This document shows positions 1 to 10,241 of a stretch of 64,000 bases of DNA, piece by piece. The notes under the pieces are model-generated. The model did no database searches and had not been told where the DNA came from. It saw only the letters and a program-made list of their open reading frames with translations. Position 1 is the first letter of the stretch; each line of letters begins with the position of its first letter. The stretch is taken from NCBI GenBank assembly GCA_900708905.1, contig CAADRB010000130.1:34704-98703 (forward strand), in the 5' to 3' direction. The DNA is from Hymenolepis diminuta (taxonomy: Eukaryota > Platyhelminthes > Cestoda > Cyclophyllidea > Hymenolepididae). The position numbers and the translations under genes were made by a program.

Positions 1-990
1 AGACGAAAAATTCGCTTTCAGTTCCCAGGCCAACTGGGAAGTACCTTTTGTTTATCATATGCGGGAGAGATGACACCCGACCTGTCGAGAGATCCACCAG
101 ATCAACTCTTCTTGAGCAACGATTATTTTTAATTCCCCAACCACCCATAAAAACCAGTTTATTTAATATTGGAGAATAAAAGGATTCAGCATTACTCTTC
201 TATTATAAAAAGCAGGAAGTTTGAGGAAATCACTTCGAAATGAAACAGCATTTTTGCATACTGTCACCAACAGTGTGTGTCCAGAACAAAATATTGCAAG
301 TCTTTTCTGACTGCTTAATACAAAAGGAGAAAGACACAGAATTTAACGTTTATGGAAACGAAACAATCCGAAGTGAAAGCCAACCTACTCAGAAGATTGT
401 CCTTTCGCTTCAGTGGAAGAAGAAGGCGTTGAGGAGAAGCGATGGGTTGTTCCCTAGCAGTCTTCGTGCCTCTTCAAGCCACCTCCTACAAATCGAGAAA
501 ATATCTTTCACGAACTTCTCCAAATAAACCCAACGATGGCCCTGCAACTAGTCGAAAATGTGAATAATGTGAAAATGGAAGGGAGGCATCATCACGTAAA
601 CTCATGTTGTCCACATGCTAATATGAAATGCCGTCTCCAATATTCCATTATCCTAAAGCGGAAATACAAACTACTCCTTTGGAAGTGTCGAGATGTCCTG
701 AACATCTCCCAGTTTATCGCCACCAGAGGTGCACACACTCCAATCAGAACGTCGTTCTTTGTTGCGTTGGCTGGTGACCAGACTTCACTCACATTTGTCT
801 CAGCAATCTAATAATCTTTCAAGAATCATTTCATCCTCTAAACAATGCCGATGATTTTGGCCCCTTCAAGTCTCCACTTACCTGGCACACAAAATCTTCG
901 TGCACGCATACACGAGGGCTTTGTTTTGGAACTTGTATGCCAGAAGATATAATCTGAGGGCAACTTCCTGTGATATATTTTCTATATTGA
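1..990 (-). pseudogene. kelch-like (family A) fragment: exon H, F/E, partial BACK, BTB exon C
   Basis: Read on the minus strand, this block carries the first-blade exon H (1-160, with the 'DLSTG' blade motif), linker exons F/E (about 400-665), a truncated BACK exon (675-815, starting SEVWSPANATKND) and BTB exon C (885-990), whose splice donor is still CAG|gtaagt. The BACK segment is cut after 'TSRHF' and joined directly to exon E, deleting most of the domain. Exon G is missing or unrecognisable. BTB-BACK-kelch proteins are normally substrate adaptors of Cullin-3 ubiquitin ligases; this copy cannot encode one. The window edge truncates exon H. Family membership is seen by comparison with about twenty other copies here; function is known only for the family. 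Confidence 0.75.
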
Positions 991-1370
991 TTTTATCCAG
1001 CTATCCACCTCCACTTCGATGCGTGTTTCCCGCCATCCTCTCCACGTTGTCAAAAAGTTGCTAGGCCAGATCTCTAGTCCATCATGACTTGATAAATCAT
1101 CAGATTTAAATCCCGTCTCGATGTAAATTACTCTCTTTAATTCACCACCTCAATTTCGTTGAAAGGGACACTGTTTAAGGGGAATTTATGAAACGCTACT
1201 TCAACTTGCTGGCTTCTATTTGAATGTCATTCCATCTAACGGTTGAAAGTTTTTTCGTGATTTTGTCATCTATTGCACCCTTTGTACTTAACTTCTCCCT
1301 TTACCTCTCAGCTGTCGAGCCTCCTTGACCCAATGTCCATTTCTCAGAGGTAGAAGAGTTACTGCTGTCA
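990..1370. other. unassigned stretch with a short family C remnant
   Basis: About 1000-1030 matches the start of family C ('tttatccagc..tccacttcgat' as at 30545). The rest, about 1140-1340, weakly resembles 51650-51850 but no reading frame is preserved. No gene is supported. Confidence 0.35.
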
Positions 1371-1379
1371 AAGTAGAAG

Positions 1380-2134
1380 AATCAGTGAATGTTTTTGCTC
1401 ACTTTTGCTTGAAAAGTAAATGCAGCATTTCTGTGCCAATGGCCAACAACAAATTATTATTACTCTAAAATTGAGTGATTTCAAGGTGAATTCGTGTATA
1501 AAATCGTCCCACTCAGAGCCACAATTTCTAATGTTGATTGACAGTGACTTCTCTGTTTCAGGGTGGCATAGTGCCTCACCTTCAGAGAAACCTGGCGTCA
1601 GTCATGCGGGAACGCCTTGTTACACGTTAAGTTGTATTTGGCAGCACAGTTGTGAGTATTTTCAACTCGAAATGTTCCGACTTGGGACTGAACTCAAACT
1701 GGCCGAGACAGAATGTGTTGGCGTATTGATTCTTTCCAAAGTTAGTCCCTTGAGGCTCTCTGTTGTTCCATTAAATAGGGGAAATAATGAATGATTTTAT
1801 CCTCCAATCTTAGACAAAATCATATTTATTGGGGGTTGGGAGGAGGGTAGAGATAACCCCTGGTCAAGTAGAGTTGATTTGATGGATCTCTCGACGGGTG
1901 GACTGTCACTTCTTCCCAACATGGTAAATGCTAGGAAGTGGCCAGCTTTCGTGATAACTTAAAACGAAATTTTTGTGTTTAGCGATGAGATGGTGTTTGA
2001 CTCTCCGGGCGTTTATTCAAGTGAAGTTTACGAGGCTGCTTCAAAGAAGGTAATGTCCCTTCTCAGTGTCCTTAGCGTTATTCATCATATCACTGGGTGG
2101 TCTTTAAGAGAGTGAGATAGAGAGTTTTTGCCCC
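1380..2134 (+). pseudogene. kelch-like (family A) fragment: exon A 5' part, exon G, exon H
   Basis: The block holds the untranslated or 5' part of exon A (about 1440-1610, containing the family-typical 'ttgattgacagtga'), a degenerate exon G (about 1640-1720, 'FNSKCS' in place of 'LNPECS') and exon H (about 1813-2052). Exon H encodes a kelch blade with the 'LMDLSTG' turn and ends near 'SSEVYEAASKK|gtaatg', a plausible donor. BTB and BACK exons B-F are absent. At 2134 the following exon I is interrupted by an L1 element and resumes at 2735, so this and the next kelch block were originally one copy. Several stops lie in the blades. Confidence 0.7.
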
Positions 2135-2734
2135 TGTAGTGGTCCTTTTTACAGGGTCGCCAATTTGTAGTGGCCGAGTCACCAATTTATGGTGGTAGTA
2201 GTTCACCAGTTTGTAGCGGTAGTTGGCTAACAGTAAATGAAAGGAAAAGAACAAAAGGATTGCGTTGACCAGGTTATATTGAATAAAGTCCAGTACAGAG
2301 TCTCAAGGTAAAACAGAGAACTGGAGGAGAAGGATCGAGCTATGGTTTATGCGTTAGGTGAGCTATGGTCCCCTGCTGTGTGTGTTCGATGGAGGCTATT
2401 TATAATCGAGACTCTTGGGTGAAGACACGCATAAGGGTATAATTGTATGCGTGCTTTAATTGGTCGGGACGATTGTAGGAAAGGAAGGGCCAGTGCAGGC
2501 CCTAGTAGTATGGCTGACCATGCGGTGTCTGCTACTATCGTCCGAAGTATGCTTACCTTTTCCGATCGATGGGAAATAGGTCAGCTGAGGACACGCGATG
2601 TTTGTCTATAGAGTGCTCGGTTCAGGAAAGGTTAAAAGTTTACAGACATTACTATAAAGACAAGATAATTAAATTTAGTTATGATTAGAGAGTATGTAAG
2701 ATAAATATTATAGAGAGGAAAGATTCATCCTTCA
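2135..2734 (-). mobile_element. L1 LTR-like element (solo-LTR-like plus leader)
   Basis: A 600 bp insertion bounded by TG and CA splits a kelch exon. Read on the minus strand it begins TGAAGGATGAA, contains a TATA-like 'tataaatag' region, and ends in three degenerate tandem units of the form 'ATAAA(C/T)TGGTGAC', resembling repeated primer-binding-site motifs. Other copies lie at 7796-8240 (-), 15445-15990 (+) and 18066-18515 (-). No coding capacity. The flanking GCCCC and CCTCC may be a decayed target duplication. LTR identity is inferred from these termini and the PBS-like motif. Confidence 0.6.
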
Positions 2735-3140
2735 CCTCCTTCCAGATGGTCACCTCTTCCGCCCATGATAGAAGAAAGGAGACTGTGTGCTGCTGTCAGC
2801 ATAGCAGACACCAGCGTATTGGTCATTGGTGGAATTGGAAGGAACCAAGTGGGTCTCCGCTCCGCAGAGTTGCTGACAGAGTTGGCGGGTGAAGGAGGAG
2901 ATGGAGGTTGCGAGAAGTGGCAATTGAGTCGCTTCTCTTTAATGAATGAAGAACACGGTGGTGAACCTCATGCCGCTTATCTCCAAGAGAGAGTGTACGT
3001 AGTTGGCTATGGAGAGTACATGGTCGAGATGGAGATGCTAGACGTGGCAACATATGGTCAGTGGACCTCCTTGACCTCCAATGGTTGTTCTCTTTGCCAA
3101 CTCCTTTGCGTCGGTTCAATGGCGAGTGTTGACGGAGGTT
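2735..3140 (+). pseudogene. kelch-like (family A) exon I, kelch blades
   Basis: This continues the copy split by the L1 insertion. The open frame from about 2765 encodes two kelch blades: 'PPMIEERRLCAA', then 'VLVIGGIGRN' (the diagnostic double-glycine strand), a variable Gly-rich loop, 'EKWQLSRFSLMNEEH', and 'VYVVGYGEYMVEMEMLDV' leading to 'QWTSL'. Kelch blades form a beta-propeller that binds substrates. At about 3135-3140 the sense strand runs straight into an antisense BTB exon C, so the C-terminal blade is lost and the apparent ORF end is foreign. The frame is open for about 120 codons, one of the cleaner exon I copies. Confidence 0.8.
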
Positions 3141-3720
3141 GTGTGCCAGAAGATATAATCTGAGAGCGACTTCCGGTGATATATTTTCAAGGCCGCCATA
3201 TGCACATTTCATGGCAGCATTAACGACGCTATGAAAACCAGAAGGCTAAGCTAATTCCAGACAGCTTACTCTAAGGAAAACTTCGGCAATCCAATGTTGA
3301 CAGCATTTCAAACAAAATGTTTCTCGAATAGAAGGAACGAGGCTGAAAGCACGATGAGTGTGCGCCCACCTCTTCACCTTCCTCAGTCTACTGATGAGAA
3401 CTTAAATTTTTACAAATTTGTTGACTCATATTAATAAAGATGTTGAGGCGATCTCGTCGAACACGCATCCCACGAAATTGCGAAATGCATTTCAAGTTTG
3501 CATCTCGATTGGCTATTTCTAGGCTGCTCATAAGACTACGCTTGATCTGCAAACGACTAGTTCGTGACCTGCGATTTGCCAGTTCTCTATTTTTGAACTT
3601 CAGTTCTTCTTCAAAGGCGCGTAATATGTGTAATGTGGGAGCGTGTTGAAGGTGGCGCATTGCACCCTCAAGCAACAGAGAAAGCATCGGCAGTCAATGA
3701 AAGAAAATTGGCTTTTGAGT
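3140..3720 (-). pseudogene. kelch-like (family A) BTB half: exons C, B, A
   Basis: On the minus strand the order is exon A (start Met near 3540, 'SQFRGMRVRRDRLNIFIN'), a short intron, exon B (about 3245-3375) and exon C (about 3140-3225). The exon A donor has changed from gtgagt to atgagt. Exon B has lost a base in 'GCACACCTCATCGTG' (here gcacactcatcgtg), which shifts the frame. This is therefore a BTB pseudogene. It abuts the plus-strand exon I in a tail-to-tail inversion at 3140, where 'ggaggttgtgtgccag' may have served as microhomology. Confidence 0.75.
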
Positions 3721-3769
3721 AGCACGGAGGTAACATTGATATCACCTCAGAACTATTCAAGTTCGCTGA

Positions 3770-5760
3770 CTGTATTGTGAGAACTTACCGTTTTATGTAC
3801 CCCGTAATGGAGAAGGTATTTCTCCACTCCTTCATCTGATAGGAGCTCTGATTATTTTGGCAAATGCTGCGTTAAGGTGAGAATTGTTCCTACTATAAAT
3901 AGATCAACTTAGCAAATGAGTGCAAGCCTGAATTTGAAGTGATTTCAATGTTGAGCTCGTGACACTCAAAGCCACAATTTCTACTATTGATTGACAGTCA
4001 ATTCTCAGTTAATGGGTGGTGCAGTGCCTCATCGCCAAAACCCAATCACTTTGCTAATTTGTGCGCATTTCAAGCAGAACCGAAGTATAAAAACGGAGAG
4101 TCTGCATATCGCAATTCACATAATTATCATCTGATGAACACCCTTGTAATTATCAATCCAGAGGGAAATTCGGAATGCTTTTCACGCTTCCGTGGAATGC
4201 GCCTACGACGGAAACGCCTCGATATTTTCATTAACGTGAGTCTCCTAATTGAAGAAATTTAATCTCTCCCTGTTAGACTAATGAAGGTGAGGTGGGTGCA
4301 CACGTCATCGTGCTTTCAGCCTCCTTCCCTTATTTTAAGAAATATTTGAATAACAAGGACGTTGTCCGAGTAATCTTAATCTTATGCTTTTGATAGAGTA
4401 GTTAGTGCTGCCGTGGAATATGCATACGGTGGCATAGAAAATATATCACCGGAAGTCGCCCTTAGATTATACGTGCTAGCACACAATCTTCAAAACAAAG
4501 GCCTTGAGAATGGGCTCGCAAAGTTTTTGTGTGCCTGGTGAGTGGTGAATCGAAGAAACCGAAAATGTCAGTGTTGTTTGAATGGTAAAATATGGTTTGT
4601 GAAATATTGTAGGATTGATGAGAAAAATGTGAGTGAAGTCTGGTCAGCAGCCAACGTAACAAAGAATGAAGATCTGATTGGGCTGTGTACACCTCTGGTG
4701 GCGAGGAACTGGAAAAATTTTAGGACATTTCGACACTTCCATGTGGCTACGGAGATAAAAGGCATGATGAACCTCCTTGGTTGCCCTCAAATGGCACGGG
4801 AGTCAGCAAAATCAAAAGTGGAGGCACTAATTAGGTGGAGGAATGCGTCGAGAGATGATGAAGAACGAACTGCTCGCACAAATGCATTCAGAGACATGGT
4901 CTCACTTCTGAGAATTCAAGATACGCCCGAACTTATCACGGATCTCTTTGTGAAGGGCATAGACATTCCTGAGGAATGGAGGTTTGTTTAAATGCCTCTA
5001 TAAACACGTGCATCAGTACCCTCAAATTGTGTTAAACCGATTTATCCCCACTACTAAAGCAAAATCGTTTAAAGAAGAGATTTAACCCAAAATTAACCTC
5101 CAATTTTCGGATTAATTCAGGTTTCTTTACAAGCTGAAATGCATCATTTGACTTTGAGACTGTCAGATAATTTTAAATAAATCATTACTAAATATGAAAT
5201 TTACAGAAAAGTGCATCAGGAAAGACACCGTTCACTGCGCCTCAGACGATAAAGACGCTGAATTGTGGTAGAGCACAGAGATTTCAGAGAAGTACATGTG
5301 TCATCACCACAGGTCCATAAATGCACCTGAGTAGTTCGTCTTTACACTGTAGGATAATGGAATATTGGAAAGGACATTTCACATAAGTATGTGGACGAAA
5401 TGAGTTCACGTGATGGCGCTTCTCTTCCATTTTCACCTCACTCTCATATTCGACCAGTTGCAAGGCCAACGTTGTGTTTATTTGGAGAAATTTATGAGAG
5501 ATATTTTGTCGATTTGTAGGACGTGGCTCGCAGGGGCACGAAAAACTACAAGGGAAGAACCGATCGATCCCTCCTCGATACCTTCTTCTTCCTCTGAGCT
5601 ACCGGAATGGTTAAACCCTTATCTTCCTCACAAACAAAAGTCTAATTTAAAATGCAGTATTTATTATAATATCCCCCAAGAACGTAAAAGTGTTACGAAA
5701 AATAGAGTTTCTTTTAATATCCCCACGATCGTAAAGAATTTACGAAATAATAGATTTGAA
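3770..5760 (+). pseudogene. kelch-like (family A) copy with best-preserved BTB-BACK gene structure
   Basis: This copy best shows the 5' half of the gene. Exon A is 4134-4235 (34 codons from ATG; ends LDIFIN). A 41 bp intron 4236-4276 (gtgagt..tgttag) precedes exon B from 4277 (TNEGEVGAHVIVLSASFPYF). B breaks down near 4355, where the usual end 'LSRFPHE' and its donor are lost. Exon C is 4397-4537 (BTB C-terminus, 'AAVEYAYGGIENISPE'). A 75 bp intron leads to exon D 4613-4981, an uninterrupted BACK domain ending IPEEW. A 225 bp intron leads to linker exon E at 5207 and exon F at about 5395-5520. After 5612 the sequence departs into a stretch seen in no other copy, and kelch exons G-I are missing. 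Because exon B is broken and the propeller absent, I call it a pseudogene, though exons C and D look intact. Confidence 0.75.
3894..3901 (+). promoter_or_regulatory. TATA box of a family A promoter
   Basis: TATAAATA followed by 'gatcaacttagcaaatga'. The same motif and spacing occur before other exon A copies (9465, 60536 and inverted at 36303), so it is a conserved core promoter rather than chance. Transcription would start near 3925, about 210 bp upstream of the exon A ATG. Confidence 0.55.
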
Positions 5761-6115
5761 CTTGAATAAATGTGTGCTGGTGACATTTTCATCAAATTAT
5801 CCTTTCTTCTTTGCTTTGCTTTATCTCAAACTGATAGAAAGTCTTGCTATGGAATGTGAGCAAGTAATTATGGAAAGGAAATTCCTGGAAACACTTCAAA
5901 CAAATCCGAGCATTTTAATTGGAGAAAAGTGGGTTTTTGAATGAATTGATGGAAGTGAGAACAGTCGTGGAATCAACGCATTCCAATTCAATACATTTGT
6001 TCATTTCCGTGGAAATATTTTGCAAATTGAAGCACCACCACGTTAAGTTTACAATGGGATGTTTAGGTGGATTGTCTTCGGGTAGGTTCAAACTCTCTTG
6101 AAGAATTCAGCAAGC
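5760..6115 (-). pseudogene. family J unnamed conserved gene fragment
   Basis: The minus strand holds an almost continuous frame including 'LPEDNPPKHPIVNLTWWCFN', then 'ECVDSTTVLTSINSFK' and 'CLKCFQEFPFHN', with one stop. Related frames occur at 13280-13680 (-), 23990-24350 (-), 38760-39200 (-) and 63300-63430 (+). In the last, 'VDSTIILTSINSFK' lies in an open frame. Conservation of the same frame on opposite strands argues for a coding origin. Family J lies immediately 3' of family A copies and convergent to them, so the two were duplicated as a block. Identity is unknown. Confidence 0.5.
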
Positions 6116-6119
6116 ATTT

Positions 6120-6960
6120 CTTTCCGGTTAAAGGATCCCAGTGAATCAAATGTCCTTATTGAAAATGCATGACAGGTCTTAAAATCTCCCAGCAAGATGC
6201 ATTTCAATATTGAAGATATATAGAATTGCTGTCCTTCATCCGAGCTCCGGAATTATCAGGTCAACTGCTCTATCAAAGGGAAGCTATTCACCTAATCGTT
6301 GCATGTGCAGATGTGGAGGCATCTACTGGTGGTAAGTGATACTTAAATAACACCTTCGGCAATATTTCACCTTTTCCGTGAAGGATCATTCTTCGATCAA
6401 TGTTCTCAACCGTCCGTGGTCGGATGTCTCTCATCTCGAGATAGACAGCTGTAGGGAAATAGGAGAAATGAACAGTTTCTCCCATTTTATCTCTCGTCTC
6501 GAGTTCTAATTGAGAACACTTTCTACCTTAAAATAAGTGTCAGTTTCACTAACCGTCCTTCGGGATTTCCAATATCCAGGTTCACGGCTCTCTCAGGTAG
6601 ACGTTTGTGATTCTCTGGAGGATCAAGGCATATAAAATATTTCACTCCATTAATCACGTGGTCATTTATTAGAAGAAGTGATGGACCCAGATCTCCATCG
6701 ATATGCACCCATCAGAAATTCTTGAAGGATATTTTGTGCCTATTTGCGGCAAGTCTACCAAATGTTCAGTTAATATTTTAAACTCTGAAGGGAGTCAGAA
6801 GTTCTGGGTTCCAGAGCCTTTATTTTTTAATTCATGGAAAATAAAGAAGTTCTCCAATTCATCAAGTCAGAAGGGTGTAACCTGTGGCTCATACTTCTCC
6901 GTTGCAACCAGTCAAACACGTAAATGGAAGTTCTTTTCGAAAAGTTGATTGTGTCTTCAC
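6120..6960 (-). pseudogene. family I unnamed conserved gene fragment
   Basis: Read on the minus strand, segments in order are 'EKYEPQVTPF' and 'LDELENFFIFHELK' (about 6920-6800), 'MHIDGDLGPSLLLINDHVI' (about 6708-6640), and the 65-codon frame 6288-6485 starting 'MGETVHFSYFPTAV' and containing 'KYHLPPVDASTSAH'. The same ordered segments recur at 17430-17910 (-), 29130-29900 (+) and in part at 59150-59540 (+). Substitutions between copies are often conservative (V/I, F/Y, E/K), supporting a coding past. Stops interrupt the first part. Acceptor-like 'caattag' and 'ttctccctaca' sites suggest a multi-exon gene. No family recognised. Confidence 0.5.
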
Positions 6961-7029
6961 AATCTTATATGAAATATTTCAAGTCCGTTCGAGACGATGT
7001 GATGTGCCTTCAGCGCATCCATGGTCTTG

Positions 7030-7190
7030 ACATGACACAAGTTACGGTAAAATGATCCGAGTGAATCAAATGTCTTTATTGAAAATGCATGACATGTCTC
7101 AAAAACTTTCAACAAGATGTATTTCAATATCGAAGATATATAGAATAGACATATGTCCTTCATCTATGCTCGGGAATTATCGGGTCAGAG
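7030..7190 (+). repeat. second copy of the family I flank
   Basis: The stretch 'gtgaatcaaatgtctttattgaaaatg' to 'cgggaattatcgggtca' duplicates 6140-6265 about 900 bp away, and 29940-30130 inverted. A frame containing 'SLKMHD..S' is partly shared, but stops differ. Confidence 0.5.
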
Positions 7191-7288
7191 TAGACTAAGA
7201 GAGAGAAGGGGAGGAGAAGAGATGTGAGTGAAGGGTATGAGCAGATAAAATGACGAACGTGAGTGGTCCGCTGTGTGTCAGTTGGACA
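7190..7288 (-). mobile_element. L2 LTR-like element, truncated
   Basis: Read on the minus strand this matches the start of the L2 element (TGTCCAACTGACACACA.. to cttagtctactctg), best seen at 24415-24620. Only the first ~100 bp remain. Confidence 0.55.
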
Positions 7289-7389
7289 TTGTCGTTTGAT
7301 TTTTTTAATTTTCCTTCTCACTCAATTTTATTGTTCCTTTTTAACAACAGATATTCATTGGTTTCACTTTGCTTTATTCTGCTTCATGT

Positions 7390-7620
7390 AGATTCCTGTT
7401 TTGATGTTCATTCAACTAAAATGGAAAGCGACGCGAAAGCAATTTCGTGTGAAGCAAGATCTCATTGCCTCTTCTCAAATGGATGGCTTTTTGCATCTTT
7501 CCTCTCTTTCTCCTGTCTTAGCGACGGCTTGCTAGATGAAGAAAAAGGACATTTGTTTCTCTCACCGAGTAGATAACTGTCCATTTAAAATGATGGAATC
7601 ACTGAAATGAACTCAGTCGT
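7390..7620 (+). pseudogene. kelch-like (family A) terminal exons J-K
   Basis: About 7420-7440 matches the end of exon J ('aaaatggaaagcgacgcgaaa' for the usual 'ELDGDPK|gtaag', with the donor destroyed). About 7520-7620 matches terminal exon K ('gaaaaaggacatttgttt' and 'atgatggaatcac..gaaatgaa'). Stops and indels make it non-coding. Upstream blades are missing. Confidence 0.55.
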
Positions 7621-7795
7621 CTTTTCTTCATGAAGGAAGGTCTTGGCAGAGTTCTGATTTCCTAGTAATATTTTCGAAAAATTTTTATCTGAATAGATGA
7701 GTGTGTTTCCTTTATAACAAAATATCAGTTCTTTGGTGCAAAGTGCAGTTGGTAAGTTCTTCTTTGCTTCCATTTATCTTGCAGTGTTTAGAGAC

Positions 7796-8240
7796 AGGCT
7801 AAGAACAATGAAAAGAACACCTAGGATTGCGTAGACCAGGATTATTGAACAAACCTCAGTAGAGAGTCTCAAGGAAAAGCAGGGAATTGGAGGAGAAGGA
7901 TTGAGCAAACGGAGTTGTGTCTGACGAGCTAGGGTCCCCTCTGTGTGTGTGTAGTGAAAGTCTATTTATAAACGTCACTTGGATGAGGACGTGCATAAGG
8001 ACATGAGTGTACGCGTGCTTTATTTGGACGGGACGATTGTAGGAAAAGGAAGAGACAGTGCAGACGGGACTGGCTAATAAGCGGTGTCTCTGCCACTATC
8101 ATCCGAGGTACGCAAAGCTTTTCCGGTCAATGAAAATAGGCCAGTTGTGGACACACGATCTTTATCCTTGGAGTGCTTGTGGTCATAGGAAAGGTTGAAA
8201 GTTTGCAGACATTACTATGAGGACGAGATAATTGAATCTG
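7796..8240 (-). mobile_element. L1 LTR-like element, lacking the tandem PBS leader
   Basis: Matches the L1 copy at 2200-2690 from 'aagaacaatgaaaagaacacc' to 'gacgagataattgaatct', including the inverted TATA region 'tatttataaacg'. Both ends are shorter than in 2135-2734. It is shared with the duplicate at 18066, so insertion preceded that duplication. Confidence 0.55.
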
Positions 8241-8585
8241 CACCAAGTTTACAGAAAATATAAAGTGACGATTGAGTTCATTTCACCGATTTCATCTTTT
8301 GTAAGGAAGCATCGTCAGCACCTCACAAAAGTCCGGGACTTGCTCCCCAACAATTAACGTTCGTATCTCTTGATCAAGACACACCACCAACTGCACAAAC
8401 TAAAATGAGGTGTAGGTAAAGCCAGTGGATTTCTTTTTCCAAAGAAAACAATAAAACCACAAGTTTAAATTAATTAACGCAATATTTTAAGTCAAATGCT
8501 TCAATTATTTCTGTTATTTCATTAATGATTCAAAAATGGTAATGATAATTAAACTTGAATTCGAATGAGAAGGAAAATTAAAAAG

Positions 8586-8993
8586 TCAAATCATTAAGAA
8601 ACCTTGCACGAATATTTGATTGCCAAATCTCGACATTAATTCGACGCGAAGACGTTTGTCAAGGGGGAGGGGGGAGAGGCACCGAGAGATGTCAAGGATG
8701 TCAAAGCCAAGAATGCAGACTCCTTCTGGGAAATAAACAGCAAGAAGTTGACCACAATGTCCTCCATCCATTGGAGTGAAGGGACGCCATTGCCATCTAT
8801 TGTCTTCTACTCCTACACTCGAAAACCGCGTCAGCAATCCAATCCAACGATGACCAAGACACCAGAGTCTGCATTGTTAACGTCAGCACACCACATTTTT
8901 TCTTCAGTCATGAGCGGTAGAGTCGACTACCTGAAACAACAACCCACTCTCTCCCTCCCTTAAAGACTAATGTAAATTTCAACGCCAAAGGAG
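8586..8993 (-). pseudogene. kelch-like (family A) exon I
   Basis: The minus-strand frame shows the blade motif 'WQWRPFTPMDGGHCGQ', 'LAVYFPEGV', then 'LDISRCLSPLPLDKR' and 'FGNQIFVQGF', aligning with 'WQW..TPMN.EH', 'LAVYLQGRVYVVG' and 'GNELFVK' of cleaner copies. The 5' part (about 8840-8990) holds the 'VLVIGG'-equivalent strand, frameshifted. The usual VVGWGENMNEMEMLDV is rearranged to a shifted version, so the propeller is broken. Almost identical to 18902-19303. Confidence 0.7.
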
Positions 8994-8999
8994 AGAGGT

Positions 9000-9350
9000 T
9001 TGGACCAGATCACTCCCGGAGGTAATTCAGAAGACTCGTTGAAAATTCAAATATGATTTTCAACACAAAGAGCATTGAGTCGTAACAGACGCAAATGTTC
9101 TAAACAATAAATCAGTTTTCATGATACAGCCAATTTAGCTTGGCCCACTTCCACTTCTCCACCTTACCCTTCACTGGTCTAATAAAGCAAATGAGTTAAG
9201 GTTGCTTTAGAAACATTCCGTCATGACCCCTTGACCTCACAGCAGCTAATTGTTGGAATCACTGAGAAAACGATTCGACCAATGAAGAGCAAGTAGGAGA
9301 AGTGGGAATGAGCAAAGCAAAGCTGACTGTATTGTGAGAACTTGCCTATT
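9000..9350. promoter_or_regulatory. head-to-head promoter upstream arms (imperfect palindrome)
   Basis: Arm 9115-9182 ('cccacttccacttctcc') is the reverse complement of arm 9274-9345 ('ggagaagtggg'), with about 90 bp between. Each arm corresponds to the region upstream of a family A TATA box, so this looks like two divergent kelch-like promoters placed back to back. The right one leads to the promoter at 9465; the left transcription unit is lost. Confidence 0.5.
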
Positions 9351-9429
9351 TACGTACCTCGTAATGGAGTTGATATCTCTCAACTCCTTCTTCCGACAGG
9401 ACCTCTGCTTTATTTCGGTTAGCATTTAG

Positions 9430-10230
9430 ATAAATTCTGCCTATGAGGTGGGAAGTGTACCATCTATAAATAGATTAGCTTAGCAAATGTGTGCAAACTT
9501 GAGTGAATTTGAGGTGATTTCAAGGTTGAACTCATGTTACTCAAGGCCACAATTACAGCTATTGATTGACAGTGAATTCTCAGTTACTGGGTGGTGCAGT
9601 GCCTCGTCGCCAAAATCCAATCACTTTGCAAAGTTCACGTGCATTTCAAGCAGAAGCGAAGTAAAAAAATAGAGAGTTTGAATATCGCACTTCACATATT
9701 TGGCATGTAGAGACCAAATGCAACCTGATGAATAACCTTGAAATTATCAATCCAGACGCAATCTGGAAGAGCTTTTCACAGCATTCTCATTTTCGACCAG
9801 TTACTAGGCCATTTTTAGGCTTTTTTGGATAAGTTTGTGGAAGATATTTTTCCAATTAATAGGAGGTGTGTCGCAGTGGGACGGAAAACTGCAAAGAAAC
9901 AACCGATCGCGTTCTCCTCGGTGCCTTCTTCTTCCACTTAAAAGAAAGGACAATCCACTGAGTATAGTGGTTTTCGTTTCAGTTTGTTTTCGTTTTCCAG
10001 TAAAGATTGAATTTTATGTCTTTTTCATTTCGTGTTAAAAAGTCAGTAAATACTTGTAACATTTGGTCGTACACTTCGCGGCACACAGGTGTTTTTCTCA
10101 ACCCCGAATGTTCTGCTGTGGAGATCAAACACCAATTGCCTGTCAAAGGATGCAGGAATGTTTTTGCATTTCAAAGTGAGATCCTCGAACTGCTTTCCTT
10201 TTAAAAAAAGAGATAATTTTCCATTCTTTC
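9430..10230 (+). pseudogene. kelch-like (family A) copy lacking exons B-E
   Basis: After the TATA box the exon A region runs 9487-9780 but contains indels (TTGAACTCATG..). At about 9780 it jumps straight into linker exon F ('cattttcgaccagttactaggcc', 9788-9900), skipping BTB exons B-C and the BACK exon. Exon F continues to 'GQSTEYSG'-like sequence, then exon G at about 10030-10185 (blade motif 'VFLNPECSAVEI', donor region after 'VFAFQ'). Stops are scattered. The deletion differs from the A-to-F join at 26960 and 59920. Confidence 0.65.
9465..9472 (+). promoter_or_regulatory. TATA box of a family A promoter
   Basis: TATAAATA followed by 'gattagcttagcaaatg', as at 3894 and 60536. Confidence 0.5.
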
Positions 10231-10241
10231 ACATTTCGCAG

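Larger units (their letters stand above)
7735..8993. repeat. segmental duplication, copy 1 of 2 (partner 18005-19303)
   Basis: About 1.26 kb that matches 18005-19303 at high identity by eye. It contains an inverted L1 element, an anonymous spacer (8240-8585) and a minus-strand kelch exon I. The right boundary falls at 'atttcaacgcc' in both copies, after which the sequences diverge (gagaggtttgg here, gacattattta there). Confidence 0.75.

Noticed and set aside
592..792. 66-codon minus-strand ORF as an intact protein
   Set aside because: It joins the start of a BACK exon to linker exon E through a deletion, so it is an artefact of rearrangement, not a gene.
2823..3212. 129-codon minus-strand ORF
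   Set aside because: It is the shadow of the plus-strand kelch exon I and of exon C; the kelch motifs lie on the other strand.
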